This document shows, one piece after another, positions 1 to 9,533 of a DNA stretch of 64,000 nucleotides; the stretch's first letter is position 1; every line of letters begins with the position of its first letter. The position numbers and the translations under genes are program-made. A model generated the notes under the pieces. The model had not been told where the DNA came from and did not search any database. It saw nothing but the letters and a program-made list of their open reading frames with translations. Source of the stretch: an uncultured Pseudomonadota bacterium (GTDB lineage Bacteria; Myxococcota_A; UBA796; GCA-2862545); NCBI GenBank assembly GCA_913061235.1, contig CAJXTB010000010.1:213646-277645 (forward strand), in the 5' to 3' direction.

Positions 1-127
1 AGCCCATCGTTGCGAGTGGCGACACGCACGCGCTGTTCGCCGTGAAATAGCTGTCCTCACAGCCATCACCGTCTAGGTCTGCAGCGGAAGCTACGCTCGC
101 GAGCAAGGACAAAAGAACAACACTCAT
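1..127 (-). CDS. Secreted protein, N-terminal fragment (runs off left edge)
   Basis: An ATG at 127 on the minus strand is preceded by GGGGAGAG, a good ribosome binding site. The first 16 or so residues form a short hydrophobic signal peptide ending in SVASAA, and the mature part begins DLDGDGCEDS, the Asp/Gly style of calcium-binding or MopE-like secreted proteins. Only 42 codons are inside the window, so family and length cannot be given. No stop is seen before base 1. Confidence 0.6.
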   Translation of the reverse strand, partial: MSVVLLSLLASVASAADLDGDGCEDSYFTANSACVSPLATMG

Positions 128-297
128 TAGACTCTCCCCAGATGGACGAAGCCCAGTGTAGTTCATGTGCTTCGAGTCCCAACTTAAAGTTACTTTATTG
201 CGCGGGTCCAAGGTACATCCACGCCGGTTGGGCGCACCAGCACAAGAAGCCCGTGGGAGAACTGTCGCGCGGTGGCAGGAGACGCGTACACCCGCGT

Positions 298-1365
298 CTA
301 CGGAGCGAACCGCTCAAAGACCGAGGCTGCGTAGCCACAGCTACCGACGGTCTGCGAGTCGGGCTGGTCGACGCACTGGTTGAGGTAGCAGTTGCGAACC
401 ACTTGCCACCAGGGCGCAGCCTCTTCCGCACGTCCCTGTGCCATGAGCGATTCGACCACCTCTGTTGACCAGTCTGTCACCCAGTCTGGGTGTGCGAGGG
501 CAACCTCGGAAATGGCTGGCCAATCCTCTCGCGCGGTGAGGTCCTTTGCGGGCATCTGAGCAAGCAGGTGCAGCACCACATCGGTCTGCTCGGTCGTCAA
601 CAGCAATGCTACGCCGCGGTCCTGCGCTTCTTGCGTGGCCTCCGTCTGGCCCAGCATTTGGGACAGCGTGGTGATGGCCATCACAGCCGCGTCCTCGGCC
701 AGCTCCGGCTCCCGACCGTTCTCCGTCAACGTATCCACCGCTTCTAGGAAGGCTGTCGGCATGTCTTGTTCGAACGCGCTCAGTGCTGCAAGTGGGTCCA
801 TCGAGTCGAGCATGCCGCTCTCAAGCTCTGCGCTCAATGTCATGATGAGGTCGAATGAGCGTTCGCGCCGTTCCAAGTAGTCGACGACAATCGCCGCATA
901 CAGGTCTTCGTCCGACGCATCTTCCGGCAAGGTCTCCAGTGTCACGTGCTGTGACTCGGCGAGAACCAACAGCTCGTCAGACGGCCGAGTGAGCACTCTG
1001 TCGCGAGCCAGCAAGCGTCCCAGCTCACCCTCCAGAACACGGTCTGGAGGTTCCGCGTTGAAGACGGCTTGTTCGGTATCAAACGCGCACAAATGCTGAA
1101 TTCGGTACCAATGCACATCATCCATCTGCGATGGAGCGTCTGTGGAATCCGCCGTCTCATCTCCGGTCAGCTGCGACGGAGCCGCGCGCGGTGTGGACGT
1201 TCCGGAAGGCTGCACCGGGCCCTGTTGGACGGCGGTCGGCCTGGCAGCGTGTGAAACGTCCTCACGTTGCAGACCCACGACGACGACAGTCAACAGGACT
1301 ACCAGCAGAACCAACAAGAGCCCAGCCATCAACAATCCAACGACAACGACAAGTCGTCGTCTCAT
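298..1365 (-). CDS. Anchored extracytoplasmic protein of unknown function
   Basis: The protein is 355 aa. Residues 1-33 are MRRR followed by a long Val/Leu-rich stretch, which reads as an uncleaved membrane anchor with the rest outside the cytoplasm. A Thr/Ser/Pro/Gln-rich linker follows to about residue 90, then a mostly helical, Glu/Leu/Ala-rich body of about 200 residues resembling solenoid repeats, and a short Cys-containing tail. I recognise no catalytic motif. The ATG at 1365 is chosen over a GTG two codons upstream because GGGAG lies just before it. The flanking genes also encode exported proteins. Confidence 0.7.
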   Translation of the reverse strand: MRRRLVVVVGLLMAGLLLVLLVVLLTVVVVGLQREDVSHAARPTAVQQGPVQPSGTSTPRAAPSQLTGDETADSTDAPSQMDDVHWYRIQHLCAFDTEQAVFNAEPPDRVLEGELGRLLARDRVLTRPSDELLVLAESQHVTLETLPEDASDEDLYAAIVVDYLERRERSFDLIMTLSAELESGMLDSMDPLAALSAFEQDMPTAFLEAVDTLTENGREPELAEDAAVMAITTLSQMLGQTEATQEAQDRGVALLLTTEQTDVVLHLLAQMPAKDLTAREDWPAISEVALAHPDWVTDWSTEVVESLMAQGRAEEAAPWWQVVRNCYLNQCVDQPDSQTVGSCGYAASVFERFAP

Positions 1366-1539
1366 GCCCACTCCCTACGTCAAGAACCATCAGCACGCTC
1401 TTGATGAACCTAGCAGATGTAGGTTGGCATCCTCGTCTTGCGTGTACAAACCGAATGCTTCGACGCACCCATAGAGGCCCGGTGTAGGAACGGCAACCTG
1501 CGTTGTGGTGTATACGCTGATTCATCAAGAGGAGAACCA

Positions 1540-4500
1540 ATGAATCGCCTACTCGTGCCCGCGCTGGCACTGCTCATCGGATGTGTCGACAAAGCCGACA
1601 CTGAGACCAACACCGACCTCGGCACAGACACCGACCTCGGCACAGACACCGACCTCGGCACAGACACCGACATCGACACAAGCGGCGCCGCTGCCCAAGT
1701 CACCGTGTTCGTCGCTGACAGCGACAATCAGCCCGTTGTAGGAGCCCTCATCACGGTCCCCGGCGGAGATACCGCCACCACGGATGACGCCGGATTCGCC
1801 ACCGTAGAGGGCCGCGGCGACGACACCATCGTCATCCAGATTCACGCCGATGGCTACGCCCGGACGGCTCAGATTGCACCCATCCAGGATGGCCGCGCTT
1901 CCGCTGTGGTCATCGTCAACCCCGTAGAAGTGCTGACCATCGACAGCGCGGCAGACGCCAATCTCACCTTCGCAGACGGCTTGGTCCTGCGCCTTGACGG
2001 TGGCTTTGGTGACCGCCGCGGTGGAGACTTAGCCGCGGACGTGGAAGTTGCGGTGTTGGACACCCCAGCTCGCTTGCGCGCCCTCCCGCCCACACCTCCG
2101 GGGTACTCGCTGATCACCGCGACGGACGTCACGTTCACCCGCGACGGCGACGTGCTGGAGTTCGAAGGCACCGCGGCCATCACCTTCCCGCTTCCCCCCG
2201 ACTTCCCCACCTTCCAAACGGACGAGACCCGTCTCGCCTTCGTCAATGAAAGCGGTGACTGGGAAGTCGAAGATGCCGGCCTTCAGAGGTGCGGCGACGG
2301 CGACCTCTGCGGCGTGACCGACCACTTCACATCGTTCGCTGTCCTGCTCGACAGTAGTCACGCGGTAAACATTCAGGTCGACTTAGCAGAACTGGCCGAC
2401 GTGGACTTCGAACCGGCTCGCATGAGCGTCACCTCGAACTGTGGCGACGGAACCATCATCGCAAGCGTCAACCATCGCGGTATTGCCCGGTTCGGTGCTA
2501 TGTTCTGTGAGGCTGGGTACGACATGCGCGTGGACCGCATCGCCACCGACACCGTCACCGGCGAGCACGCAGTGGCATCCGCCATCCTCCACGCCATGCC
2601 AGGAACGGATGACGAGCCTACGACAATCGCCGCTGAGACCCGTATTGGAGACGGCGACAGCGACGGATTCACCGCAGCACAGGGCGACTGCGACGACGAC
2701 AACAACGCCATCTACCCAGGAGCGGCGGACCCCATCGACGACCTCGGTCTAGATAGCAACTGTGACGGACTCGATGGCGTAGACGCTGACGGCGACCGCT
2801 ACAGCACCGCATTCGACTGCGACGATACCGACCGCACCGTGCACCCAGGCCGCTCGGACACGGGCTTCTTCGGCGTTGCCGATAGGGGCCTAGACAACGA
2901 CTGCGACGGCAATGTAGATGAAGATGGAGACAACGACAGAGACGGGTACATCGCTACGGCTCTTGGCGGCTTCGACTGCAACGACGACGACTACTCCGTC
3001 AACCCAGGCGCGGTCGACGAAGCCGGAGACGGTCAGGACACTGACTGCGACGGCCTCGACGGAACAGACCCCATCACAGACGTCGACGGGGACGGCTGGG
3101 CGGACTGGGAAGACTGCAACGACCTCGACGCCAGCGTGTTCCCAGGTGCTGTCGAGCGCTGTGACACCGTGGACAGAGACTGCAGTGGCAGCCCCACTCG
3201 CGTCGCCGTCACCAACTCGGACACCTGCTTAGACGCACGCCAGTTCGACGACACCTATCCGGGTACCTACACAATCGACGCGATGCTCGATGGAGAGATT
3301 GTGGAGAGCTGCTCCGAGGCTCTCACGCTCACCGTGCAAGACGGCCGCATTCCCCGCGAGATGATGGTTGAGACGGCCGCAAACTGCGCAATGCTGCTGG
3401 ACGGCGGCACCGAGGTGCAGCTGCAGACCGTGTCCGGGTTCGTCTCCCGAACCGGCTTCGTGCACGGCACCCTCGTGGCCGTTCTGGGCGATGTCACCCA
3501 CGAGACCACCTACCAAGGCAACATTCGCAGCGCTGACTTCACCGGCCGAGCGACAGTACCCTTGGACTCTGCCGAGTTTGGGGTGTCTAGCCTGCAGATC
3601 TCGCTCCGAAACGCACGCACAATTGCGTGGGTCGACCCGCTCACAGAGGACGCCGACTTTGACGGTTCACCCTCCAGCCTAGACTGTGACGACAACGACC
3701 CCACCGTCCGACCCGGAGCGGTGGAAGCGTGCAACGGCGTGGACGACAACTGTAGCGACGGCATCGCGGACGAAGTGTGCCCTGCCGCGTCGCCATTGCC
3801 AGGCCGCTACGTGGTTCAGACCAGCGTGTTTACGGCCGACGGGTACACCTACACCGGGCCCCCATCCCCGCCGGCCGTCGCCATGTTGGTGGATGGTGAG
3901 ATGAGTCACCTCACTGCCGAAAACCCCATCTTCCAAGGCGCTGTGGGCGCAAGCAACAACGTCATTGCAGGCATGACTGCCAACCCGCCTGGAGACGACG
4001 GCACCATCTCCGGCACCATCACCGTTGCCCTAGAAGGTCTCATGCCTAGCGGCACGTTCGCGTGGACCGGTACGGCGAACGAAGATGGTTTCTCAGGAAT
4101 GGCCGTCATGCATACGCTGCCACTGCGCCGGTGGACCCACGTGGCCATCAGCGCCTCAAAGGTCGTTCCTCCCACAGACAACGACGAGGACTTCGACGGC
4201 ACCCCGACCCACCTGGACTGCGACGACACCGACCCGAACCGGCGGTTTGGCGCCCATGAGGTCTGCAATGGCCTGGATGACAACTGCGATGGTGGCGAAG
4301 ACCAGCCCTTTGACGGCGTCTGTCCGAACATGCCATGGACCAGTGGTTCCTTGCCGGCCACGTTCCAGCTGCTTGTCACCGATGGCATCAGCGAGTGGGC
4401 GGCCGAAGACCAAGTCGATGTCGACCCACAAGCGCTCAACGCGGTCGGATTCGAGAACCCCATATTTGAAGGTGTGTCCGAAGCGCAGATCAGCGTACTC

Positions 4501-4698
4501 GCCATGACCATGAATCCACCCACCGGAGACGAGACATCCGTCAACGGCGTGATGACCATCGAGTCGACTGTCGAAGGCATCGAGAGCGGCGACTACGAGT
4601 GGTCCGGTACCCTCGACAGCTCCGGCATCTCCGGCTTCGCGCTTGTCGAAGGCGGCCCAAACCGCTGGACCCACGTCATGATTACGCACGGGCGGTAG
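1540..4698 (+). CDS. MopE-repeat lipoprotein
   Basis: The protein is 1052 aa. AAGAGGAG precedes the ATG at 1540. A short signal peptide ends in the lipobox LLIGC, so the mature protein should be lipid-anchored. After the Cys comes a Thr/Asp tract encoded by three 18-bp tandem repeats (about 1612-1675). A carboxypeptidase-regulatory-like beta domain follows (about residues 55-120, with the GALITV and DDAGFATV signatures), then several MopE-type repeats of the form GDCDD...PGA...DxxCDG. The C-terminal half alternates further DCDD repeats with two related modules of about 115 aa (each with NPIF, MTxNPP and RWTHV). MopE in Methylococcus binds copper; metal binding here is inferred from the Asp/Cys repeats only. 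Confidence 0.85.
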   Translation: MNRLLVPALALLIGCVDKADTETNTDLGTDTDLGTDTDLGTDTDIDTSGAAAQVTVFVADSDNQPVVGALITVPGGDTATTDDAGFATVEGRGDDTIVIQIHADGYARTAQIAPIQDGRASAVVIVNPVEVLTIDSAADANLTFADGLVLRLDGGFGDRRGGDLAADVEVAVLDTPARLRALPPTPPGYSLITATDVTFTRDGDVLEFEGTAAITFPLPPDFPTFQTDETRLAFVNESGDWEVEDAGLQRCGDGDLCGVTDHFTSFAVLLDSSHAVNIQVDLAELADVDFEPARMSVTSNCGDGTIIASVNHRGIARFGAMFCEAGYDMRVDRIATDTVTGEHAVASAILHAMPGTDDEPTTIAAETRIGDGDSDGFTAAQGDCDDDNNAIYPGAADPIDDLGLDSNCDGLDGVDADGDRYSTAFDCDDTDRTVHPGRSDTGFFGVADRGLDNDCDGNVDEDGDNDRDGYIATALGGFDCNDDDYSVNPGAVDEAGDGQDTDCDGLDGTDPITDVDGDGWADWEDCNDLDASVFPGAVERCDTVDRDCSGSPTRVAVTNSDTCLDARQFDDTYPGTYTIDAMLDGEIVESCSEALTLTVQDGRIPREMMVETAANCAMLLDGGTEVQLQTVSGFVSRTGFVHGTLVAVLGDVTHETTYQGNIRSADFTGRATVPLDSAEFGVSSLQISLRNARTIAWVDPLTEDADFDGSPSSLDCDDNDPTVRPGAVEACNGVDDNCSDGIADEVCPAASPLPGRYVVQTSVFTADGYTYTGPPSPPAVAMLVDGEMSHLTAENPIFQGAVGASNNVIAGMTANPPGDDGTISGTITVALEGLMPSGTFAWTGTANEDGFSGMAVMHTLPLRRWTHVAISASKVVPPTDNDEDFDGTPTHLDCDDTDPNRRFGAHEVCNGLDDNCDGGEDQPFDGVCPNMPWTSGSLPATFQLLVTDGISEWAAEDQVDVDPQALNAVGFENPIFEGVSEAQISVLAMTMNPPTGDETSVNGVMTIESTVEGIESGDYEWSGTLDSSGISGFALVEGGPNRWTHVMITHGR

Positions 4699-4718
4699 CG
4701 GGGGGCGAGCGGGGCCGC

Positions 4719-5696
4719 TTACGGAACCGCCGAACACTCCGGCAAGTTGAGGTCTGGAACCTCGAAGAATGGGGGTGGGAAGAGCCCACCAACGGGTACT
4801 AGGCTCACCCCCTCCACTTCGATATGGGTACACAGCTCGTTTGGGTCATAGGAGCAGGCCACGGAATCCGGCCCCTCCTGTGCCGACGACAGCTCAACCC
4901 GCAAGGTCCCGACCACCAGCGCGTTTCCCGTGGACTGAGTCAGCCCCGTGAACGACCCGGTGACAATCGCAGGTAGGGATGTCGACCATGGCGGGTCGCT
5001 GGCATCGAGCGTACTGAAGTTTTCGAGGTGAAAAAACGGCGGAGAGTATTCCAAGGAAGCCTCGGACGTGATGAGGCAGCTGTCGTTGCCGAACGGTTGC
5101 CGCCAGACGCTCCACTCCCCGGACCGTTCGGGGTCCTGACCGACAAAGGCCTCGAATAGCGGCAGAAACAGGTCACCAACAGAGTCCTCAGGCCCCGACA
5201 CATCCCATTGGTGCAGCTCCAGAGGAAGCGCGGCAAGCCGGTCGGCCGGTGGGGTGTGGAACTGTCCGATTGCCTGGGTACAGCCATTGACTTGGGCAGA
5301 CAAGACGTACGAGGTGTCCCCCTGAAGTGCGCCAGCCTCCGGCGACCATGTAGACTCGTCAGTCCCCACGGTCGTCATTCCAGCAACGGGGGTATCGCCA
5401 CGTTCGGTGGCCACGTAGATGTCGCTGGGAATGCCTTGCTGCACCCTCACCCGGGCCTCAGTAAAGCCACGCTGTAGCCAGACATCTCCCGTTGAAGCCG
5501 AGGGGTACTGCTCAACAACCGTCCAGTCGCAGTCCCCACTTGCGGTATCCGCGTCCGGTTCGGTGTCCGAGTCAAACCACCCGTCTACGTCATCCCGTGG
5601 GTCGAATGTGGCACTCGAGTCGGAATCGGAGCTGGAGTCGGTCGATGGCGTGCCGCAGGCAGCCAGCAAGAACAACACGGAAAGACGGGTATGCAT
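4719..5696 (-). CDS. Lipoprotein of unknown function
   Basis: The protein is 325 aa. The N-terminus has a short hydrophobic signal ending in LLAAC, a standard lipobox, followed by a Ser/Asp/Thr linker of about 45 residues. The body reads as mostly beta structure; the part around residues 60-150 resembles a fibronectin-like fold, but no family is recognised. The gene converges on the MopE-repeat gene with a 20-bp gap. No clear ribosome binding site precedes the ATG at 5696. Confidence 0.7.
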   Translation of the reverse strand: MHTRLSVLFLLAACGTPSTDSSSDSDSSATFDPRDDVDGWFDSDTEPDADTASGDCDWTVVEQYPSASTGDVWLQRGFTEARVRVQQGIPSDIYVATERGDTPVAGMTTVGTDESTWSPEAGALQGDTSYVLSAQVNGCTQAIGQFHTPPADRLAALPLELHQWDVSGPEDSVGDLFLPLFEAFVGQDPERSGEWSVWRQPFGNDSCLITSEASLEYSPPFFHLENFSTLDASDPPWSTSLPAIVTGSFTGLTQSTGNALVVGTLRVELSSAQEGPDSVACSYDPNELCTHIEVEGVSLVPVGGLFPPPFFEVPDLNLPECSAVP

Positions 5697-5821
5697 AGGT
5701 TTATTCTACCAGATGTCCGCGCCGAATGAGTGCCATCCCACCCAGTTGGCCGTGGTCCTGGAATCGCTCGTTGTCTCGGCGTCCCAGTCGGCTAAACGAG
5801 TGCACTGCGAGGCTGTTCCCT

Positions 5822-8305
5822 ATGATTCGACCGACGACCCTGTTCCTCTCCGCCGCGGCCTTCACCGCATGCGCCACGACCCAGACGCTGGCCGAGCCGG
5901 TGGTCGCACCCGTCGCCGCCGTGGTGCCTGACTACAGCGCGTTGAGCGAGTGGCAGCAACCGGACGCCGACATCCTGCAGGTGATGCACGCGCCGCAGCT
6001 CCCGCGGGTGTGGACAGCTCCTGGCGGTGCGACCATGCTGCTCGCTGACCCCATCTTGTACCCGAGCTTGGCCGAGCTTTCCGCCCCGATGCACAAGCTG
6101 GCCGGGCTTCGTGTCAACCCCGAGCTGAACGGAATCCATGGGCGACGCGGTGCCACTGATCCGCGGTTGTTGCACGTTGACTCTGGCGAGATGCTCACCC
6201 TCGATCTACCCGATGACGCCGAGGTCTTCTCAGTCGACTGGACGGTGGACGGCGAGCGGTTTGCTCTATCGGTTGGCCATGGCGACCACATCGGCTTGTG
6301 GGTCGGCACACCGTCGGGTGACGTGCGCAAGGTCGACGGCGTTGCGCTCAATCCATTGCTCGGCGACGCGGTGGATTGGATGCCTGACCAGCAGCACCTG
6401 CGCATCCTCCGCGTGCCCGACCGCGGTCCCGTCCCGCCGCCGCCCGCCCGTCCGTTCGGTCCCACCATCGTCGAGAGCTCCGGGGCCACAGCGCGCTCGA
6501 CCTACGAGGCACGCAACTTGCTCGAGAGCGGCTACGACGACCTGCTGTTCGAGTACTACACCACCAGCGAACTAGTGCTCATCGACTCGGAAACGAACGA
6601 GATGACTGTACTGGGTGAGCCGCGGCCCTACGCCACGGCGTCTGCCTCGCCGAGCGGCGAGTACCTACTCGTCGAATACGTGGTTCCGCCCTGGTCTCAC
6701 GAGGTGCGCTGGTCGCGCTTCGCCCATGAGATTGAGGTGTGGACCACCGATGGCGGCAACGTGACCACCGTCGCCTCCTTGCCGTTGGCCGACTCGGTCC
6801 CGACGCAGGGTGTACCCGAAGGGCCACGTAGCACCGATTGGAGCAGCACCGCGCCCGCCATGCTGTACTGGATTGAGGCGTTGGACGGTGGAGACTGGAC
6901 GAACGAGGTGCCGCATCGGGACCGCATCATGCGTCTTGCAGCTCCGTTCGATGGCACCGCAGAAGAGGTCTACAAGACTGAGCACCGCGCCTACCCACAA
7001 GGGTGGGCTGAGGAGCCTGGTAAGCAGATGCTGATGCAGTACGAGCGGTCACGGCGGTGGCTGTACGCGTCTATGTTGGACGTCAACGAGGGCACCGCGA
7101 CTCCGTGGTTCGACCGGAACATCGCGGACCGGTACGGCGACCCTGGCTCGCCAATGATGCGCCCACTGGACGATGGACACTGGGTCATGCGCCAGCACGG
7201 CGACGCCATTGTCTTTGCGGGCTCTGGTGCGACGCCTGATGGGGACCGCCCGTTTGTCGATCTGCGCAACATCGAGACCGGCGAGACCGAGCGCTTGTTC
7301 CGCAGCCCGGCTGACCGGTACGAGAGCGTGGTCGCGTTCACCGACGACGACACCTTCCTGTTCCGCTCCGAGTCCCCCATGGACGTGCCCAACTACTACC
7401 GGGCGACCCTTGGAGAGAGCGTCGAGGCCGAGGCTGGAGAGGCCACACGCGCCCACGAGCGCGTCGCCGTCACCCCGTTCACCGACCCCACACCGCAGCT
7501 TCGCGCGATTGAAAAGCAGCTCGTCACCTACGAGCGCGACGACGGTGTGCCGCTGAGCTTCACCCTGATGCTTCCGCCCGGCCACGAGCCCGGAACCCCG
7601 CTACCCACGGTGGTCTACGCCTACCCGCGTGAGTACTCGGGCGGCGAGGTGGCCGGCCAGGTCAGCGGCTCTACTCAGCGCTTCAGCCGGTTCTTTGGCC
7701 CGAGTCACCTGTACTTTCTCCTCCGCGGCTACGCCGTTCTCGACCGCACGGCCATGCCGATGGTCGGCGACCCAGAGACCGTGTACGACACGTTTGTGCC
7801 CCAGCTCGTCGCCGACGCCGAAGCTGCCGTCGCCAAGGCCATCGACATGGGCATTGCCGACCCCGACCGCATCGGCGTCATCGGCCACAGCCACGGGGGC
7901 CTGATGGTGGGCAACCTGCTCGCGCACACCGACCTGTTCGCCGCCGGCATCGCCAGAAGCGGCTCGTACAACAAGACCATGCAGCCCTTTGGCTACCAGT
8001 CCGAGCGCCGCTCCATGTTCGAAGCGCGCGAGGCCTACATCAACGCCTCTCCGACCTTCTTCGCCGACCAAGTCAACGAGCCCATCCTCATCATCCACGG
8101 CGCTGACGACGCGAATCCGGGCACGCTGACCATCCAGAGCGAGGTGTTCTTCGAAGCCGTTCGCGGCTCCGGTGGCACCGCCCGCATGGTCCTGCTGCCG
8201 AACGAGGACCACGGGTACCGAGCGGAAGAGAGCATTGAGCATGTGCTGTGGGAGCAGCTGCGGTGGTTTGATGAGCATGTGAAAGGCCAAACCGCGGCCG
8301 AGTGA
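5822..8305 (+). CDS. S9-family (prolyl oligopeptidase-like) serine peptidase, lipoprotein
   Basis: The protein is 827 aa. The N-terminus has a signal peptide ending FTAC, a likely lipobox. The middle is an Asp/Trp-rich propeller-type region. The C-terminal alpha/beta hydrolase domain carries the nucleophile elbow GHSHGG (Ser about 690), an acid in GADDANPG (Asp about 762/763) and a His in EDHGY (about 797). The size, the order propeller then hydrolase, and the PTVVYAYPREY segment fit the S9C/D group that includes the chloroplast glutamyl peptidase type. It probably cleaves peptides in the periplasm. The start at 5822 is chosen because the signal peptide begins there. It converges with blh downstream. 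Confidence 0.88.
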   Translation: MIRPTTLFLSAAAFTACATTQTLAEPVVAPVAAVVPDYSALSEWQQPDADILQVMHAPQLPRVWTAPGGATMLLADPILYPSLAELSAPMHKLAGLRVNPELNGIHGRRGATDPRLLHVDSGEMLTLDLPDDAEVFSVDWTVDGERFALSVGHGDHIGLWVGTPSGDVRKVDGVALNPLLGDAVDWMPDQQHLRILRVPDRGPVPPPPARPFGPTIVESSGATARSTYEARNLLESGYDDLLFEYYTTSELVLIDSETNEMTVLGEPRPYATASASPSGEYLLVEYVVPPWSHEVRWSRFAHEIEVWTTDGGNVTTVASLPLADSVPTQGVPEGPRSTDWSSTAPAMLYWIEALDGGDWTNEVPHRDRIMRLAAPFDGTAEEVYKTEHRAYPQGWAEEPGKQMLMQYERSRRWLYASMLDVNEGTATPWFDRNIADRYGDPGSPMMRPLDDGHWVMRQHGDAIVFAGSGATPDGDRPFVDLRNIETGETERLFRSPADRYESVVAFTDDDTFLFRSESPMDVPNYYRATLGESVEAEAGEATRAHERVAVTPFTDPTPQLRAIEKQLVTYERDDGVPLSFTLMLPPGHEPGTPLPTVVYAYPREYSGGEVAGQVSGSTQRFSRFFGPSHLYFLLRGYAVLDRTAMPMVGDPETVYDTFVPQLVADAEAAVAKAIDMGIADPDRIGVIGHSHGGLMVGNLLAHTDLFAAGIARSGSYNKTMQPFGYQSERRSMFEAREAYINASPTFFADQVNEPILIIHGADDANPGTLTIQSEVFFEAVRGSGGTARMVLLPNEDHGYRAEESIEHVLWEQLRWFDEHVKGQTAAE

Positions 8306-8330
8306 GCGGCGCACGTCCGCAGCTTGGGCG

Positions 8331-9245
8331 TCAGTGGGTCGCCGGTGCGGCTTCAAGGTGCAGGTTTGGTTTGCTCAAGGTCAGGTGCACAACCAGTGCA
8401 TGGGGCACGGTCAGCGCAGCGATGGCTAGGACGGTCAGGCGGGGCCAGTCGCCGGGGTCGACAAACAGCGCCCCGAAGGCGATTCCCGCGCCGCTGACGA
8501 GGGTCCGGGGAAGTGCTGCGCGGACGAGTGCCGGCAGCGCGGCAACGGACGCGACGTCTTTGCGGATGGCATCGAAGTGGTCCGGTGTGTGCCAAGCGAT
8601 GAAGTACACGGCAAGGCCGATAGCCGGACCAGCCCCGACCATCAGCACAGCTAAGGCAAGTGCATCTACGCTCGACAGGAGCAGCCGTCGGCCCCAGCCC
8701 ATTGCGAAGGCGAGCGCGGCGATATGGAGTAGCGCAAGCGCAAACATCCAGACGGGGGAGCCGGTCGCAGGCACGGGAATTCGAGTCTGCGCGGTCAAGA
8801 GCGGCTCGAGAAACTCTGGGGCGACAAGCAAGGGGCCAAACACAATGAGCGCGCCGCGAGTCATCACCACTGGAGTGGTGCGCTCCGACCGAGGGATGTG
8901 CAGGACGTCAGACTCTCCGAAGTGCCAGGCTGCAGCGGCCAAGAAGGCGAAGAGTCCAGCGACGGGCGCGAGCAGCCAGACTGCCACAACGGCCGCGGTC
9001 GTTGCGAGATAGCCTAGGTGGAAGTTGACCTGTTCGGCGACGGTCTGCCCGCTGCGCCAAGTCTGCGCCAGGAGGTGGTCGAGGGCGCCGTGAGGGAGTC
9101 CGACCAGTAAGCTGGCCATGACCAGGATGGCTCCCCATCGGCCGGGCTCCCATCCGCCAGCGGCGACGGCCATCCCACAACCGGCGACTGCGCCTGCACG
9201 TAGCAGCCGAACATGTGCGGAAAGTCCAACCGGGTGCTGGGTCAT
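8331..9245 (-). CDS. blh: Brp/Blh-family beta-carotene 15,15'-dioxygenase
   Basis: The protein is 304 aa, polytopic, the normal length for Blh. The family cleaves beta-carotene into two retinals, supplying the rhodopsin chromophore. The conserved His-bearing motifs are all present: GLPHGALDH, WHFGESD, WHTPDHF and VPHALVVH, which should hold the catalytic iron. Its ATG overlaps the stop of the upstream small membrane gene by four bases (ATGA), so the two are probably translationally coupled in the rhodopsin transcript. No carotenoid-synthesis genes (crtE, crtB, crtI, crtY) occur in this window, so beta-carotene must be made from elsewhere. Confidence 0.95.
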   Translation of the reverse strand: MTQHPVGLSAHVRLLRAGAVAGCGMAVAAGGWEPGRWGAILVMASLLVGLPHGALDHLLAQTWRSGQTVAEQVNFHLGYLATTAAVVAVWLLAPVAGLFAFLAAAAWHFGESDVLHIPRSERTTPVVMTRGALIVFGPLLVAPEFLEPLLTAQTRIPVPATGSPVWMFALALLHIAALAFAMGWGRRLLLSSVDALALAVLMVGAGPAIGLAVYFIAWHTPDHFDAIRKDVASVAALPALVRAALPRTLVSGAGIAFGALFVDPGDWPRLTVLAIAALTVPHALVVHLTLSKPNLHLEAAPATH

Positions 9246-9454
9246 TCGGTGTCTCGAACCCGCGTCATCACCCAGCCAACGGTCGCAAAGGCGATGCTGA
9301 TGCCGAGGATGCCGCGCTGGTCGATGAAGCCAAGGTCGACGTCGACCAGCAGCGTTGCGACGAACATTGCCGCCGCTAGGACACCCATGCCGGCAATGGC
9401 GTAGCCGGTGGTGTGGTAGTGGCCGGCGGGACTGTCAGAGGGCTGATGGTTCAT
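9242..9454 (-). CDS. Small two-helix membrane protein between rhodopsin and blh
   Basis: The protein is 70 aa from the ATG at 9454, or 81 aa from an ATG at 9487; neither start has a strong ribosome binding site. A short His-containing N-terminus (DSPAGHYHTTGY) is followed by two hydrophobic segments (about residues 18-39 and 50-63) and a charged tail. I do not recognise the family. It sits between the rhodopsin and blh and overlaps blh by ATGA, so it belongs to the light operon. A role in rhodopsin assembly or retinal transfer is conceivable, but the only evidence is position. Confidence 0.65.
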   Translation of the reverse strand: MNHQPSDSPAGHYHTTGYAIAGMGVLAAAMFVATLLVDVDLGFIDQRGILGISIAFATVGWVMTRVRDTE

Positions 9455-9498
9455 GGGAGGCTCGCAAAAAATGGAAATGGAAGACATAGAACAGACGT

Positions 9499-9526
9499 GC
9501 CCGCAGGGAAGGTGTTCCCTGCGGGC
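9499..9526 (-). terminator. Strong hairpin just after the rhodopsin gene
   Basis: A perfect 12-bp inverted repeat (GCCCGCAGGGAA with its complement) with a 4-base loop lies eight bases after the rhodopsin stop. The minus strand lacks an immediate T run; a TTTTTT occurs about 30 bases further. It may be a partial terminator or an RNA-stabilising stem that lets rhodopsin be expressed above the downstream small gene and blh. Confidence 0.6.
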
Positions 9527-9533
9527 TTCGCAG

